Assembly (NCBI GenBank): GCA_039931065.1
Contig: JBDTSP010000011.1
Location: 85,823 to 149,822 of the forward strand
DNA: 64,000 nucleotides
Source: CADEED01 sp039931065
GTDB lineage: Bacteria; Pseudomonadota; Gammaproteobacteria; Steroidobacterales; Steroidobacteraceae
Direction of reading: 5' to 3'
Position numbers and translations under genes: made by a program. Each line of letters opens with the position of its first letter. Position 1 is the stretch's first letter. The notes under the pieces were generated by a model that saw nothing but the letters and a program-made list of their open reading frames with translations, searched no databases and was not told where the DNA came from. Of this stretch, positions 47,847-56,680 are shown piece after piece.

Positions 47847-50639
47847 TCATTTGGTCTGGAACAATTCGCTGCGCACGATTTCCTCGACCAGGCTGCGCAC
47901 GCCATATCTGCGTGCGCTCGCGCGCTGCAGGATCAGCTCGAGCTCGGCGCGGTCGGAGAAGCGTACCGGTGTCCCGGTCGCGAACACCACCAACTGTTTG
48001 GCCAGATTGCGCGCGATGGATGCTTCATCGCTCGCGATGAGGCGTTTGAACTGCTTGATATCCTGAAAAGCGCGGCCATCCGGCAATTCGCCGGCGGCGT
48101 CGACGGGCAGCCCGTAGTGAAACGCGAATGCCTGCCCGTTCAGCCCGAACCCGGCCTCGGGCTTCACGTTCTCGGCGACCGCGCGATAACGATCGCGACG
48201 CGCTCCCATCACGTCGAAACTTTCGAGTGCGAAACCCGGCGGATCCATCTTGGCGTGACACGAAGCGCAACTCGGATCGTCGCGGTGCTTGGCCAGCTGC
48301 TGACGGATGGTCACCGCGCCGCGAATGTCCGGTTCGACCGCCTTCACGCTCGGCGGCGGCGGGCGCGTCTCGATGCCCAGAATCCGCTCGGTGATCCAAT
48401 GGCCCCGCAGCACCGGCGAGGTGGTCGTGCCATTGGCGGTGACTTTGAGCACGCTGGCCATCGTCATCAGGCCGCCGCGTTCGCTGCCGCGCGGCAACTT
48501 GACCCGGCGCATCGTCGCGCCCGTCACGCCCGGGATGCCGTAGTGCCGCGCGAGCCGCTCGTTGAGGTAGGTGAAGTCCGAGTCGACGACGTTGCGCGCC
48601 GGCAGGTCCGCGCGCACGAGCTCGGCGAAGAACAACTGCGTCTCGTCGAGCGTGGCCTGTTTGAGAGGCTCGTCGAGTTCGTAATCGTTGTAGATAGTCG
48701 CGGACGGCGAGGTATCGTCGATCTTGCGCAGATCGAGCCAGTAGTCGGTGAACGCGTCCACGAAACGGCGCGACCTTGCGTCTTTGAGCAACCGCTCGGT
48801 CTCCGTTCGCAACACGTCGGGCTTGTGCAGCTCACCGCGTTCGGCGCGGGCGCGCAGTGCCGCATCCGGTATGGAGTTCCACAGGAACAGCGAGAGGCGC
48901 GTCGCCAGCGCCCAGTCGTCGAGCTTGCCCGGCTGTTCCTCGACGAACACGAAACCCGGCGACACCAGCACGCCGGTGTACGCGGTGAGCATGGAGCGCG
49001 CGAACCCCGACCCAAGATCGAATTCCCGTTTGAACAGTCCGAGAAACCGTTGCAGCTCCGCTTGTGTGACCGGCCGCCGGTAAGCCGTGCGAATGAAGTC
49101 GCCCAGCAGTCGTTCGGCGTCCCGTTGCGGAGCATCGGAGAGCACTTCAACCGTGACGTTGACGATGGGCGAGCGCTGAAATCCGCCCGGCCCGCCGGCG
49201 CCGAATGCGCCGATACCCGCAGGACCACCGACCGGGGGTGTGTTGTACGGCGCGACGCGCTCGAGCGGCACGCCGCCTTTTTCGCCCGCGGCCACCCGCC
49301 TCATCGGCAAATCACCGAACAGCAGTCGGTAACCGCTCTGCGCGTGCGCGTCCGCCAGCGGCCCCGTGACTTCCAGCCACTGCACGGCGTAACCCGGCAT
49401 GCCATCCGGCGTCGCGAGCGGATTCACGTATTGCTCGTCGCTGCCATTCACGCGCGTACGGAAGAGCCGCATCGCGTCGGTGCGGATGCTCTCGCCGCCC
49501 GCAAGTTGCACTTCGATTTCACCGACGGATGGCTTCGGCGTGAAGTCCATGACACCGATGGGTCGCGTCTGGCCCGGGATTTGCGCGTAGAGGCCGATCG
49601 GCTCGTCATTGCGGCCCCGCCAGATTTCGTCCGCGTTGGGCCGATGCCAGACAGGCCGCCAGTAGACAGGCGCCTTCTCGTCACCCTGCCCGTCGTAGAA
49701 CCACCGTCCGATGCCGCCACCGCTTACCCAGACCGAATACCCTTTGAGCCGGATGCGATAACGCCCGGCGACTGGCACGTTGTAACCCCAGCCGTACTGA
49801 CCCGCGTCGCTGAAGATGCTGGATACCTTGCCGACCGCCTCGCGCTCGCGCGTCTCCGCGCTGGAGTTGGGTGCGCGTCCGGCCCGCACCTCGGGCTGCG
49901 CGTGGGAGTCCAGCACGGGGAACATCAGCCGGTCGGACAAGGTGCCGTTCTCGCTCGGCCGATATCGTTGCCCGATGGCATCGCGTGCGTAGATCTTTCG
50001 CACCGCCGGGCCCGGCCGTTCGAAGGCCACCGACATGGCCTGTCGCATCGCATAGTCCGCCGCGCCCAGGTAACGATCCATCTGCACGAAGGAGACGTCG
50101 AGCGCCTCGCCGCTCTTGTTGAAACGCGACGCTTCGCCATCGTGCGGCAACTTGTCCTTGATCTGCGCCCACGGAATGTTCAGCAGATCGCGCAGTGCGT
50201 TTTCGTATTCGTAGCGGTTCAGCCGGCGCTGCATCGCGCGGCCATCGCGGGCGGTGATTTCCTTTTCGAAGGCCGTGACCGACGACGCCAAGGCTTGTGA
50301 GAACACCGCGAGGTCGGCCGGCGCGGGCCGAGGCTTTTTCTTCGGCGGCATTTCGCCCGCGTTGACGCGATCGAACATCCTGACCCAGGTGGCCAGGTTG
50401 TCCCGGTTTCCGGGATCGAATGCGAGATCGCTTACGTCGAGACCACCGCTCTGCGAGTCCGGGTAATGGCAGTCGGCGCAGTACCGGCTGAAGAATGCGT
50501 CCGACTTTTTTGTTAGTCCATCATCGGCGAACGCAGTACCGCAAAGCAGGGTCGCAGCCAGGAAGGCGCGCAGCGCGCCGCGATGAGAAAAGTTGCCAGG
50601 CACGGCGCCGACGATACCAAACCGGGCGCATCGGACCAT
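47847..50639 (-). CDS. DUF1587/1592/1595/1588/1585 planctomycete-type c-haem protein
   Basis: 930 residues. Signal peptide (LRAFLAATLLCGTAFA), then a haem-c motif CADCH (about residues 54-58) with YP after it. Segments of the DUF1587-DUF1592-DUF1595-DUF1588-DUF1585 series follow: RLNRYEYENALRDLLNIPWA, AYRRPVTQAELQRFLGLF, RLSLFLWNSIPDAALRARAE, YGIPGVTGATMRRVKLP, a second CxxCH in SCASCHAKMDPPGFALESFD, and ERILGIETRPPPP. Probably a periplasmic electron-transfer or oxidase component. The exact start is uncertain (ATG 50639 or an internal GTG). Confidence 0.88.
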   Translation of the reverse strand: MVRCARFGIVGAVPGNFSHRGALRAFLAATLLCGTAFADDGLTKKSDAFFSRYCADCHYPDSQSGGLDVSDLAFDPGNRDNLATWVRMFDRVNAGEMPPKKKPRPAPADLAVFSQALASSVTAFEKEITARDGRAMQRRLNRYEYENALRDLLNIPWAQIKDKLPHDGEASRFNKSGEALDVSFVQMDRYLGAADYAMRQAMSVAFERPGPAVRKIYARDAIGQRYRPSENGTLSDRLMFPVLDSHAQPEVRAGRAPNSSAETREREAVGKVSSIFSDAGQYGWGYNVPVAGRYRIRLKGYSVWVSGGGIGRWFYDGQGDEKAPVYWRPVWHRPNADEIWRGRNDEPIGLYAQIPGQTRPIGVMDFTPKPSVGEIEVQLAGGESIRTDAMRLFRTRVNGSDEQYVNPLATPDGMPGYAVQWLEVTGPLADAHAQSGYRLLFGDLPMRRVAAGEKGGVPLERVAPYNTPPVGGPAGIGAFGAGGPGGFQRSPIVNVTVEVLSDAPQRDAERLLGDFIRTAYRRPVTQAELQRFLGLFKREFDLGSGFARSMLTAYTGVLVSPGFVFVEEQPGKLDDWALATRLSLFLWNSIPDAALRARAERGELHKPDVLRTETERLLKDARSRRFVDAFTDYWLDLRKIDDTSPSATIYNDYELDEPLKQATLDETQLFFAELVRADLPARNVVDSDFTYLNERLARHYGIPGVTGATMRRVKLPRGSERGGLMTMASVLKVTANGTTTSPVLRGHWITERILGIETRPPPPSVKAVEPDIRGAVTIRQQLAKHRDDPSCASCHAKMDPPGFALESFDVMGARRDRYRAVAENVKPEAGFGLNGQAFAFHYGLPVDAAGELPDGRAFQDIKQFKRLIASDEASIARNLAKQLVVFATGTPVRFSDRAELELILQRASARRYGVRSLVEEIVRSELFQTK

Positions 50640-50808
50640 ATCGAACCGGCACCCTGCCCATGCCATTTCAGGCAATACCCGCGCCCGGCCCGCGGCAAAG
50701 GCGTTTCCATATAGCGAAATTCGGTTGCAGGTATGAATATGACGCCGGTGGCGGCAGGCGCAGCGATCCTCTTTCATGCCGGTCCGTGCTGCCCGGAGAC
50801 TTCTCCAG

Positions 50809-53235
50809 ATGAATGCAAAAATTACCCGTCGGTTATTTTTGGGAACCTCCGGCGCGGCGTGCCTTCTGCCGCCCCCGGCGTCGGCCCGCACCGATCCCGC
50901 GCGATCGGGCTGGCGGCTGCATTACTTGCGGCCGGCCGGAAACTGGAACGAGGCGCTGCCTGTCGGAAACGGCCGACTGGGCGCGATGATCTTCGGACGC
51001 GTCGCGCAGGAGAGATTGCAGCTCAACGAAGAAACCTTGTGGGCCGGCTCGCCATATACACCCGATAATCCCGACGCGCTGGATGCCATTCCCGAGGTGC
51101 GGCGGCTGCTTGCGGCCGGCGACTACAAAGCCGCGGCGGCGTTGGCCAGCGCCAGGGTCATGGCGAAACCACTGACCCAGATGGCGTATGGAAGTCTCGG
51201 CGACGTGCTGATCGATACGGGCGAAACGGAAATCCCGCTCCATTACGAACGTCTGCTCGACTTGAGTACTGCTATCTCGTCGATGCACTACCGCACGAAT
51301 GCGGGTGAGTATCGGCAGGAGGCTTTCGCCTCGGCGCCCGATGGAGTGATCGTCTGGCGCCGCCGGGCAGTCAAGGGACTCCTCAATATAAGAGTCGCGC
51401 ATCGCGCGCCGCGGGAAGTCCGGTACGCGCGCGCGGACTACCAGGGGTTGGCCACTCCCGAAGTCGCCGGCGGCGAGTTCGACTGGATGGCCCGTGAGCC
51501 CGACACCGCCAGCGGTGTCAGCGTCAATGCAGCATCGGACGGCACCGCAGCCCTGCTGATCACAGGGCGGAACTGGGGCAACGCGGGTGTGGGTGCAGGG
51601 CTCAATTTTGCACTGCGCATCAATATCGTTTCGGACGGTGAGGTTGCGATTCGAGACGGGCGCGCGATCGTGAGCGCCGCGCGCGAGGTCATGCTGCAAA
51701 TCGCCGCCGCGACCAGCTTCGTGAATTTTCGCGATGTGTCGGGTGATCCGGTCGGTAAAGTCCGCGCCACCACGCGTCGGATCGCCCGCAAGAGTTTCGA
51801 TGCGCTCGAGCGCTCCCATGTCCGCGAGTACTCCGCTCTGTATGACGGTGCGTCGCTCGAGCTGGAATCCGCCGAGAAAAATGATGCGCCGACCGACGTG
51901 CGGATCGCGAACGCGGAGCAACGCGATGACCCCGCGTTCGCTGCCCTGTATTTTCAGTACGCCCGCTACCTGATGATTTCCTCGTCGCGCCCCGGCTGCC
52001 AGCCTGCAAACCTGCAAGGCATCTGGAACGAAGGCATCAATCCTCCCTGGGGCAGCAAGTACACGATCAACATCAACACTGAGATGAATTACTGGGCGGC
52101 CGATCCGGCGGGGTTGAGCGCCTGCGTCGAGCCATTGCTTCGAATGGTCGAGGACCTAGCGGTGAGCGGGGCTGCGACATCGGCGACCATGTACGGCGCG
52201 CGCGGCTGGGTCGCGCATCACAACACCGACCTATGGCGCGCGGCCGCACCCATCGACGGACCGATGTGGGGCCTGTGGCCCTGCGGCGGAGCGTGGCTCT
52301 GCAACACGCTGTGGGATCACTACGACTACACCCGCGATTTGGGCACGCTCAAACGGTTGTATCCGTTGATGCACGGCGCCGCGATGTTCTTCCTCGACAC
52401 TCTGATAGACGACCCGCAGCACAGAGGGCTCATCACCTCGCCTTCGCTGTCACCCGAGAACCTGCATCCCTTCGGAGCCGCCCTGTGCGCAGGTCCCGCG
52501 ATGGACCGGCAGATCTTGCGAGATCTGTTCGAACACACCATCGAGAGCGGCCGCATCCTGGGCATAAATGACCCGCTCCTCGAGCAGTTTGCGCAAGCCA
52601 GGGATCGGCTTGCTCCCGATGTCGTGGGCAAGGGCGGGCAACTGCAGGAATGGCTCGAGGATTGGGATGACCAGGTGCCGGAGCCGCACCATCGCCATGT
52701 TTCACATCTATATGCGGTGTATCCAAGCTCGCAGATCAATCCTCGGGATACGCCGAAACTGGTCGATGCGGCAAAAAGATCGCTCGAGAACCGCGGCGAT
52801 CTCGCCACCGGATGGGGCACCGCCTGGCGATTGTGCCTGTGGGCGCGAATGGGCGACGCGGAGCGCGCTCATCAGATTCTCAAGGCGTTGCTCGGCCCGC
52901 AGCGCACCTACCCGAACATGTTCGATGCTCATCCGCCGTTTCAGATCGACGGCAATTTTGGAGGCTCGGCCGGAATTCTCGAGATGCTCGTGCAGTCATG
53001 GGGCAACGAAGTGCGATTGTTGCCGGCGTTGCCCGAGGCTTGGAGCGCCGGACGTGTGCGCGGAATACGCGTGCGCGGCGGCCTCCGCGTGGACATGCGT
53101 TGGCAGTCTCACAAGATAGAGTGGTTCGAAATCTCAGGACCGCCTCGCGCCGAAGTACATGTTCGGGTCGACGACCAACTGAACTCGATTGTTCTGAGTC
53201 CGCGCGGCCGATATCGCTACACGCGGAAGTCCTAG
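50809..53235 (+). CDS. GH95 alpha-L-fucosidase/alpha-L-galactosidase
   Basis: 808 residues from ATG 50809 with GGAGAC upstream. A Tat-type signal TRRLFLGTSGAACLL leads. N-terminal sandwich: NEALPVGNGRLGAMIFGRVA, ERLQLNEETLWAGSPYTPDN. The (alpha/alpha)6 barrel has PANLQGIWNEGINPPWGSKY, the catalytic Asn in NINTEMNYWAADPAGLS, the Glu in SPSLSPEN, and WLEDWDDQVPEPHHRHVSHL. The C-terminal part has HPPFQIDGNFGG. The inverting enzymes cut terminal alpha-L-fucose or L-galactose from xyloglucan and similar side chains. It faces the DUF1592 operon divergently. Confidence 0.93.
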   Translation: MNAKITRRLFLGTSGAACLLPPPASARTDPARSGWRLHYLRPAGNWNEALPVGNGRLGAMIFGRVAQERLQLNEETLWAGSPYTPDNPDALDAIPEVRRLLAAGDYKAAAALASARVMAKPLTQMAYGSLGDVLIDTGETEIPLHYERLLDLSTAISSMHYRTNAGEYRQEAFASAPDGVIVWRRRAVKGLLNIRVAHRAPREVRYARADYQGLATPEVAGGEFDWMAREPDTASGVSVNAASDGTAALLITGRNWGNAGVGAGLNFALRINIVSDGEVAIRDGRAIVSAAREVMLQIAAATSFVNFRDVSGDPVGKVRATTRRIARKSFDALERSHVREYSALYDGASLELESAEKNDAPTDVRIANAEQRDDPAFAALYFQYARYLMISSSRPGCQPANLQGIWNEGINPPWGSKYTININTEMNYWAADPAGLSACVEPLLRMVEDLAVSGAATSATMYGARGWVAHHNTDLWRAAAPIDGPMWGLWPCGGAWLCNTLWDHYDYTRDLGTLKRLYPLMHGAAMFFLDTLIDDPQHRGLITSPSLSPENLHPFGAALCAGPAMDRQILRDLFEHTIESGRILGINDPLLEQFAQARDRLAPDVVGKGGQLQEWLEDWDDQVPEPHHRHVSHLYAVYPSSQINPRDTPKLVDAAKRSLENRGDLATGWGTAWRLCLWARMGDAERAHQILKALLGPQRTYPNMFDAHPPFQIDGNFGGSAGILEMLVQSWGNEVRLLPALPEAWSAGRVRGIRVRGGLRVDMRWQSHKIEWFEISGPPRAEVHVRVDDQLNSIVLSPRGRYRYTRKS

Positions 53236-53307
53236 ACCGAAACTCGCCGCCGGGCGCTCTATCTACCAGAAAGCCGCCGCCCCGGAACTGGAACGGCAGG
53301 GATACGT

Positions 53308-54306
53308 TCACCAGCGCTGATGGACGAATGACTTCACTTCTGCCGCGTACAGACCGGCCAGCGCCGACAACAATCCGGCTTCGAGCGGCCCCTGCGAGCC
53401 CGCCGCCACGTTCTGCTCGACCTGTTCGACGCGCCGTGCGCCGGGGATAGAGCAGGTCACGGCGGGAAACGAGGCGATGTAGCGCAATGCGAGTTCGGGC
53501 AGCGTCATGCCTGCGGGCAGCAATCCGCGCAGCTTTTCGACCACCTGCAAGCTGCGCTCGTAGTCGAATCCGGAAAACGTTTCGCCCTTGTCGAACGCCG
53601 CGCCGTCGCGGTTGAAGGCGCGATGATCGTCTGGATGAAATCGGGTGGCGCTCGTCATCTTGCCGGTGAGCATGCCGGACGACAGCGGCAGCCGCGCCAG
53701 GATGCCGACCTGGCGCTCGATCGCGCGAGGGAACAGCAGCTCCGCGGGGCGCTGACGCAGGACGTTGAACACTACCTGCAGCGAGTTCAAACCAGGATAC
53801 TCGAGCGCCTTCAGTCCTTCTTCGACGCGCTCGACACTGGCGCCGTAGAAACGCACCTTGCCCGCCTGCACCAGATCGTCCAGCACACCGAATACTTCGG
53901 GCATGTAGTAGATGTCGGTCGGTGGGCAGTGGATCTGCACGAGGTCGAGCGCCGACACTTCCAGGTTCGTCAGGCAGCGCTCCACATACGCGGTGAGGTT
54001 CTGGCGGTTGTAACTTTCCGGGACGTGCGGATTTGAGCGGCGCCCGATCTTCGTGGCTATCCAGAATGGATCGCGACGTTCGCGCCGCAGGCGTGCCAGC
54101 AGCCGCTCGCTGTGACCGTCGCCATAGACGTCGGCGGTATCGAAGAAGTTGACGCCGAGATCCAGGGCGCGATGCAGGCATCGCATGGCCTCGGAATCGT
54201 CGATTTCACCCCACGTGCCACCGATGGCCCACGCGCCGAAACCGACCGTGGAAATTTCGAAGCCGGTACGGCCGAGCGGTTTGTACTTCATGGCAGGCAC
54301 GACCAT
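53308..54306 (-). CDS. Aldo/keto reductase
   Basis: 332 residues with the AKR TIM barrel: KYKPLGRTGFEISTVGFGAW, NFFDTADVYGDGHSERLLAR (Asp/Tyr), FWIATKIGRRSNP (Lys), DLVQIHCPPTDIYYMPEVFG (His), PAVTCSIPGARRVEQVEQNV (NADP region). It may reduce L-fucose- or arabinose-type aldoses or act on derived ketones. Position between GH95 and GH27 suggests sugar conversion. Start at ATG 54306 with AAGGGGTG before it; ATG 54291 is possible. Confidence 0.92.
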   Translation of the reverse strand: MVVPAMKYKPLGRTGFEISTVGFGAWAIGGTWGEIDDSEAMRCLHRALDLGVNFFDTADVYGDGHSERLLARLRRERRDPFWIATKIGRRSNPHVPESYNRQNLTAYVERCLTNLEVSALDLVQIHCPPTDIYYMPEVFGVLDDLVQAGKVRFYGASVERVEEGLKALEYPGLNSLQVVFNVLRQRPAELLFPRAIERQVGILARLPLSSGMLTGKMTSATRFHPDDHRAFNRDGAAFDKGETFSGFDYERSLQVVEKLRGLLPAGMTLPELALRYIASFPAVTCSIPGARRVEQVEQNVAAGSQGPLEAGLLSALAGLYAAEVKSFVHQRW

Positions 54307-54309
54307 CGA

Positions 54310-54474
54310 TCACCCCTTGGCCTTATCGAGGCTTCCCGTCTCAAGTGCGATGGCGTTCGCCTCGGCGGGCGCTTCGATGGGTGTCTTCGGTGGCTCCTGC
54401 GCGAGCGCCAGTGAAGCAAAGGGCAAAGCGGCCAGCGTGTCGCTGAAAAAAGCAGCCTTTGTGGTGGCAATCAT
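54310..54474 (-). CDS. Small exported protein, coupled to the aldo/keto reductase
   Basis: 54 residues from ATG 54474, which has an excellent GGAGGGG site. A signal-peptide-like N-terminus (AAFFSDTLAALPFASLALAQ) and an Ala/Glu-rich tail (PIEAPAEANAIALETGSLDK). The stop is three bases before the reductase ATG, and its last codons hold the reductase ribosome-binding site, so translation is coupled. It may be a leader peptide or the 5' remnant of a longer gene. No family. Confidence 0.45.
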   Translation of the reverse strand: MIATTKAAFFSDTLAALPFASLALAQEPPKTPIEAPAEANAIALETGSLDKAKG

Positions 54475-54737
54475 GACGTCCCCTCCGTTTGAGCCAGCGC
54501 GGATCATGCCACCGTTGAACAGATGTGCCGCGCGGACTTGGTTATCGTTCGTCATCGCATTGTGCATCCGTGGGCGCGCTGGGGTGATATTTTCCCGTGC
54601 ACGAGCCGGCGGGTAGCTAGAGCCCGCGCCGCGCGCGACGGCCCATGTCGAATGGGGCTTCGATCCATGTCATTTCGGACAATAGCGGCGTCGGCCCCCG
54701 GGTGATAGCGTCTGCGGAAAGCGAGCGGGGTTGCAGT

Positions 54738-56639
54738 ATGAAGATGAATACGATGGCGGCGTGCGCGGCGATTTCATTTTGCGTCGCCGCGCAGGTGCAA
54801 GGCGCCGATACGCTGGCGCCGACCGGCAGGTGGACCGCCTATACCAGCGGTCGCGCCGCGACTCCGCCCATGGGGTGGAATTCCTGGAACGCCTTCGCCA
54901 GCGCGGTCGATGAAGAAAAGGTGATGGGCTCGGCGCAGCGCATCGTCGACAGCGGTCTCGCACAAAAGGGGTATCGCTACATCAACCTGGACGATGGCTG
55001 GGCGGCGAAGCGCCGCCTGCCCGACGGTCATCTGATCATCCGCACCGACAAGTTTCCGTCGGCTGCGGCCCGCAAACAGAAGACTCCGTCCTTCAAACCG
55101 TTCACCGACCGGCTGCATGCCATGGGTCTCAAGGCGGGCATCTATTCGGACATGGGGCGGAACACCTGCGCGCAGGCGTGGAGCGCCACGGACGCAGACC
55201 TGCCCAAAGGCAGCGTCGCGGAGCGCGAGGTCGGGCTCCAGGATTTCATCGAGCAGGATATCGCTCTGTATTTTCGCGAATGGGGCTTCGACTACCTCAA
55301 GGTCGATGGTTGCGGCCTGCGTGATTTCGGTCCCGATTCGGCGAAAGTGAAAGCCGGCCAGGCACGCGCGCTGACTCCCATCATGGATCTCGGCGCCATT
55401 TCGCGCACCGACGTACCCACCGTTCAGCAACAGTTCCGCCAGGTCGGCGCGGCGATCGAACACAGCAATCCTGATGGCGACTTTCTTTACTCGCTGTGCA
55501 TCTGGGGCGCGGCCAATGTGCGCGCCTGGGCGAAGGATGTTGGCAACGCGTCTCGCACGAGCGACGATATCTCTCCGGTCTGGGGTCGCCTGCTGGTGAA
55601 TTTCGACAGCGCCGTGCATCGGGCGCTCTACGCCCATCCGGGCTCGTGGAACGATCCGGACATGCTGTTCATCGGCGCCGGCGACTTCGACGCCGCACAC
55701 CTCACCGAAGCGCGCTCGCATTTTGCGCTCTGGGCCATGCTGAACGCTCCTCTGCTGATCGGCGCCGATCTGCGCAAGACACCCGACTCGTTGATGGAAG
55801 TCCTCGGCAACGCCGACATCATCGCGCTCAATCAGGACGGCGCCGGCAACCAGGCGACCGTCGCTTACGACTCGAACGACCTGCAGATCCTGTTGAAGAC
55901 GCTCGGCAATGGCGAAAAAGCGGTCGCCATTTTCAATCGCGGCTCGGGCGCCTATGACGTGAATCTGCAAGCCGCGCAGTTGAAGTTCCGGGATGACGCG
56001 CCGGTTGCGATCACCGACCTGTGGACGAAGAAGCAGATCACCTTTACCCGCGAAACGAAGCTGCACGTCGCGGCGCGCGAGACCCTGATCTTCCGGGCAA
56101 GCGGCACGCGCGCGCTCGCGGACGGCGTCTACCTTTCCGAACAGCCGGGCAAGGTGAATCCCGCGGTCGATGGCGTGACGCGACCTGTCGCCGATCCAAC
56201 GATCTTCCGGACCGCCGCCGGCTGGGGCGGCACGCGCGGCGCCGGCGACCGGCCGCAGTACGGCGGCTGGGGTGGAGCGCGCGCGGACAGCGCGCCTTAC
56301 GGACAGACACTGCAGATTGCACGCAAGACCTATCAATCCGGGATCGGCATCCTCGCCAATTCCCGCCTCGAAGTTCGCAACGACGGCTACCGGCATTTCG
56401 CCGCGCAGGTCGGCGTCGACGATTCTGCGACTGACAAGAGCAATGCGGTCATCTTCACGGTTTACGCGGATGGCAAACGCGTCGCCGAAAGTCGTCCGCT
56501 CAAATGGGGCATGCCGGCCGAACCGATCGAAGTGGAAGTCGCCGGCATGAAATTGCTCGAGCTCGTCGCACGCAGCACGGGCACCGAGAACGAGGATCTG
56601 CCCGTCACATGGGGCTCCGCCGCACTCATTGGGCGATAG
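54738..56639 (+). CDS. GH27 alpha-galactosidase with a C-terminal NPCBM-like module
   Basis: 633 residues from ATG 54738. Signal peptide (TMAACAAISFCVAAQVQGAD). Barrel motifs: PPMGWNSWNAFASAVDEEKV, YINLDDGWAAKRRLPDGHLI, nucleophile Asp in DYLKVDGCGLRDFG, acid/base Asp in PGSWNDPDMLFIG, WAMLNAPLLIGADLRKTPDS. A C-terminal beta-sandwich (about 480-633: YLSEQPGKVNPAVDGVTR; YQSGIGILANSRLEVRNDGY; RHFAAQVGVDD) matches an NPCBM. It splits terminal alpha-galactose (or beta-L-arabinopyranose) from side chains. GH51 follows after 41 bases on the same strand. Confidence 0.93.
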   Translation: MKMNTMAACAAISFCVAAQVQGADTLAPTGRWTAYTSGRAATPPMGWNSWNAFASAVDEEKVMGSAQRIVDSGLAQKGYRYINLDDGWAAKRRLPDGHLIIRTDKFPSAAARKQKTPSFKPFTDRLHAMGLKAGIYSDMGRNTCAQAWSATDADLPKGSVAEREVGLQDFIEQDIALYFREWGFDYLKVDGCGLRDFGPDSAKVKAGQARALTPIMDLGAISRTDVPTVQQQFRQVGAAIEHSNPDGDFLYSLCIWGAANVRAWAKDVGNASRTSDDISPVWGRLLVNFDSAVHRALYAHPGSWNDPDMLFIGAGDFDAAHLTEARSHFALWAMLNAPLLIGADLRKTPDSLMEVLGNADIIALNQDGAGNQATVAYDSNDLQILLKTLGNGEKAVAIFNRGSGAYDVNLQAAQLKFRDDAPVAITDLWTKKQITFTRETKLHVAARETLIFRASGTRALADGVYLSEQPGKVNPAVDGVTRPVADPTIFRTAAGWGGTRGAGDRPQYGGWGGARADSAPYGQTLQIARKTYQSGIGILANSRLEVRNDGYRHFAAQVGVDDSATDKSNAVIFTVYADGKRVAESRPLKWGMPAEPIEVEVAGMKLLELVARSTGTENEDLPVTWGSAALIGR

Positions 56640-56680
56640 TCGCGCGCAGCGACTCGACCGACCAGCATGAGGATCCGCGC

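Noticed and set aside
47796..50300. 834-residue plus-strand frame
   Set aside because: Antisense to the DUF1592 gene, with no domain, no signal and an Arg/His-rich composition typical of shadow frames in GC-rich DNA.
54774..56396. 540-residue minus-strand frame
   Set aside because: Shadow of the GH27 gene, with no recognisable motif and no ribosome-binding site.
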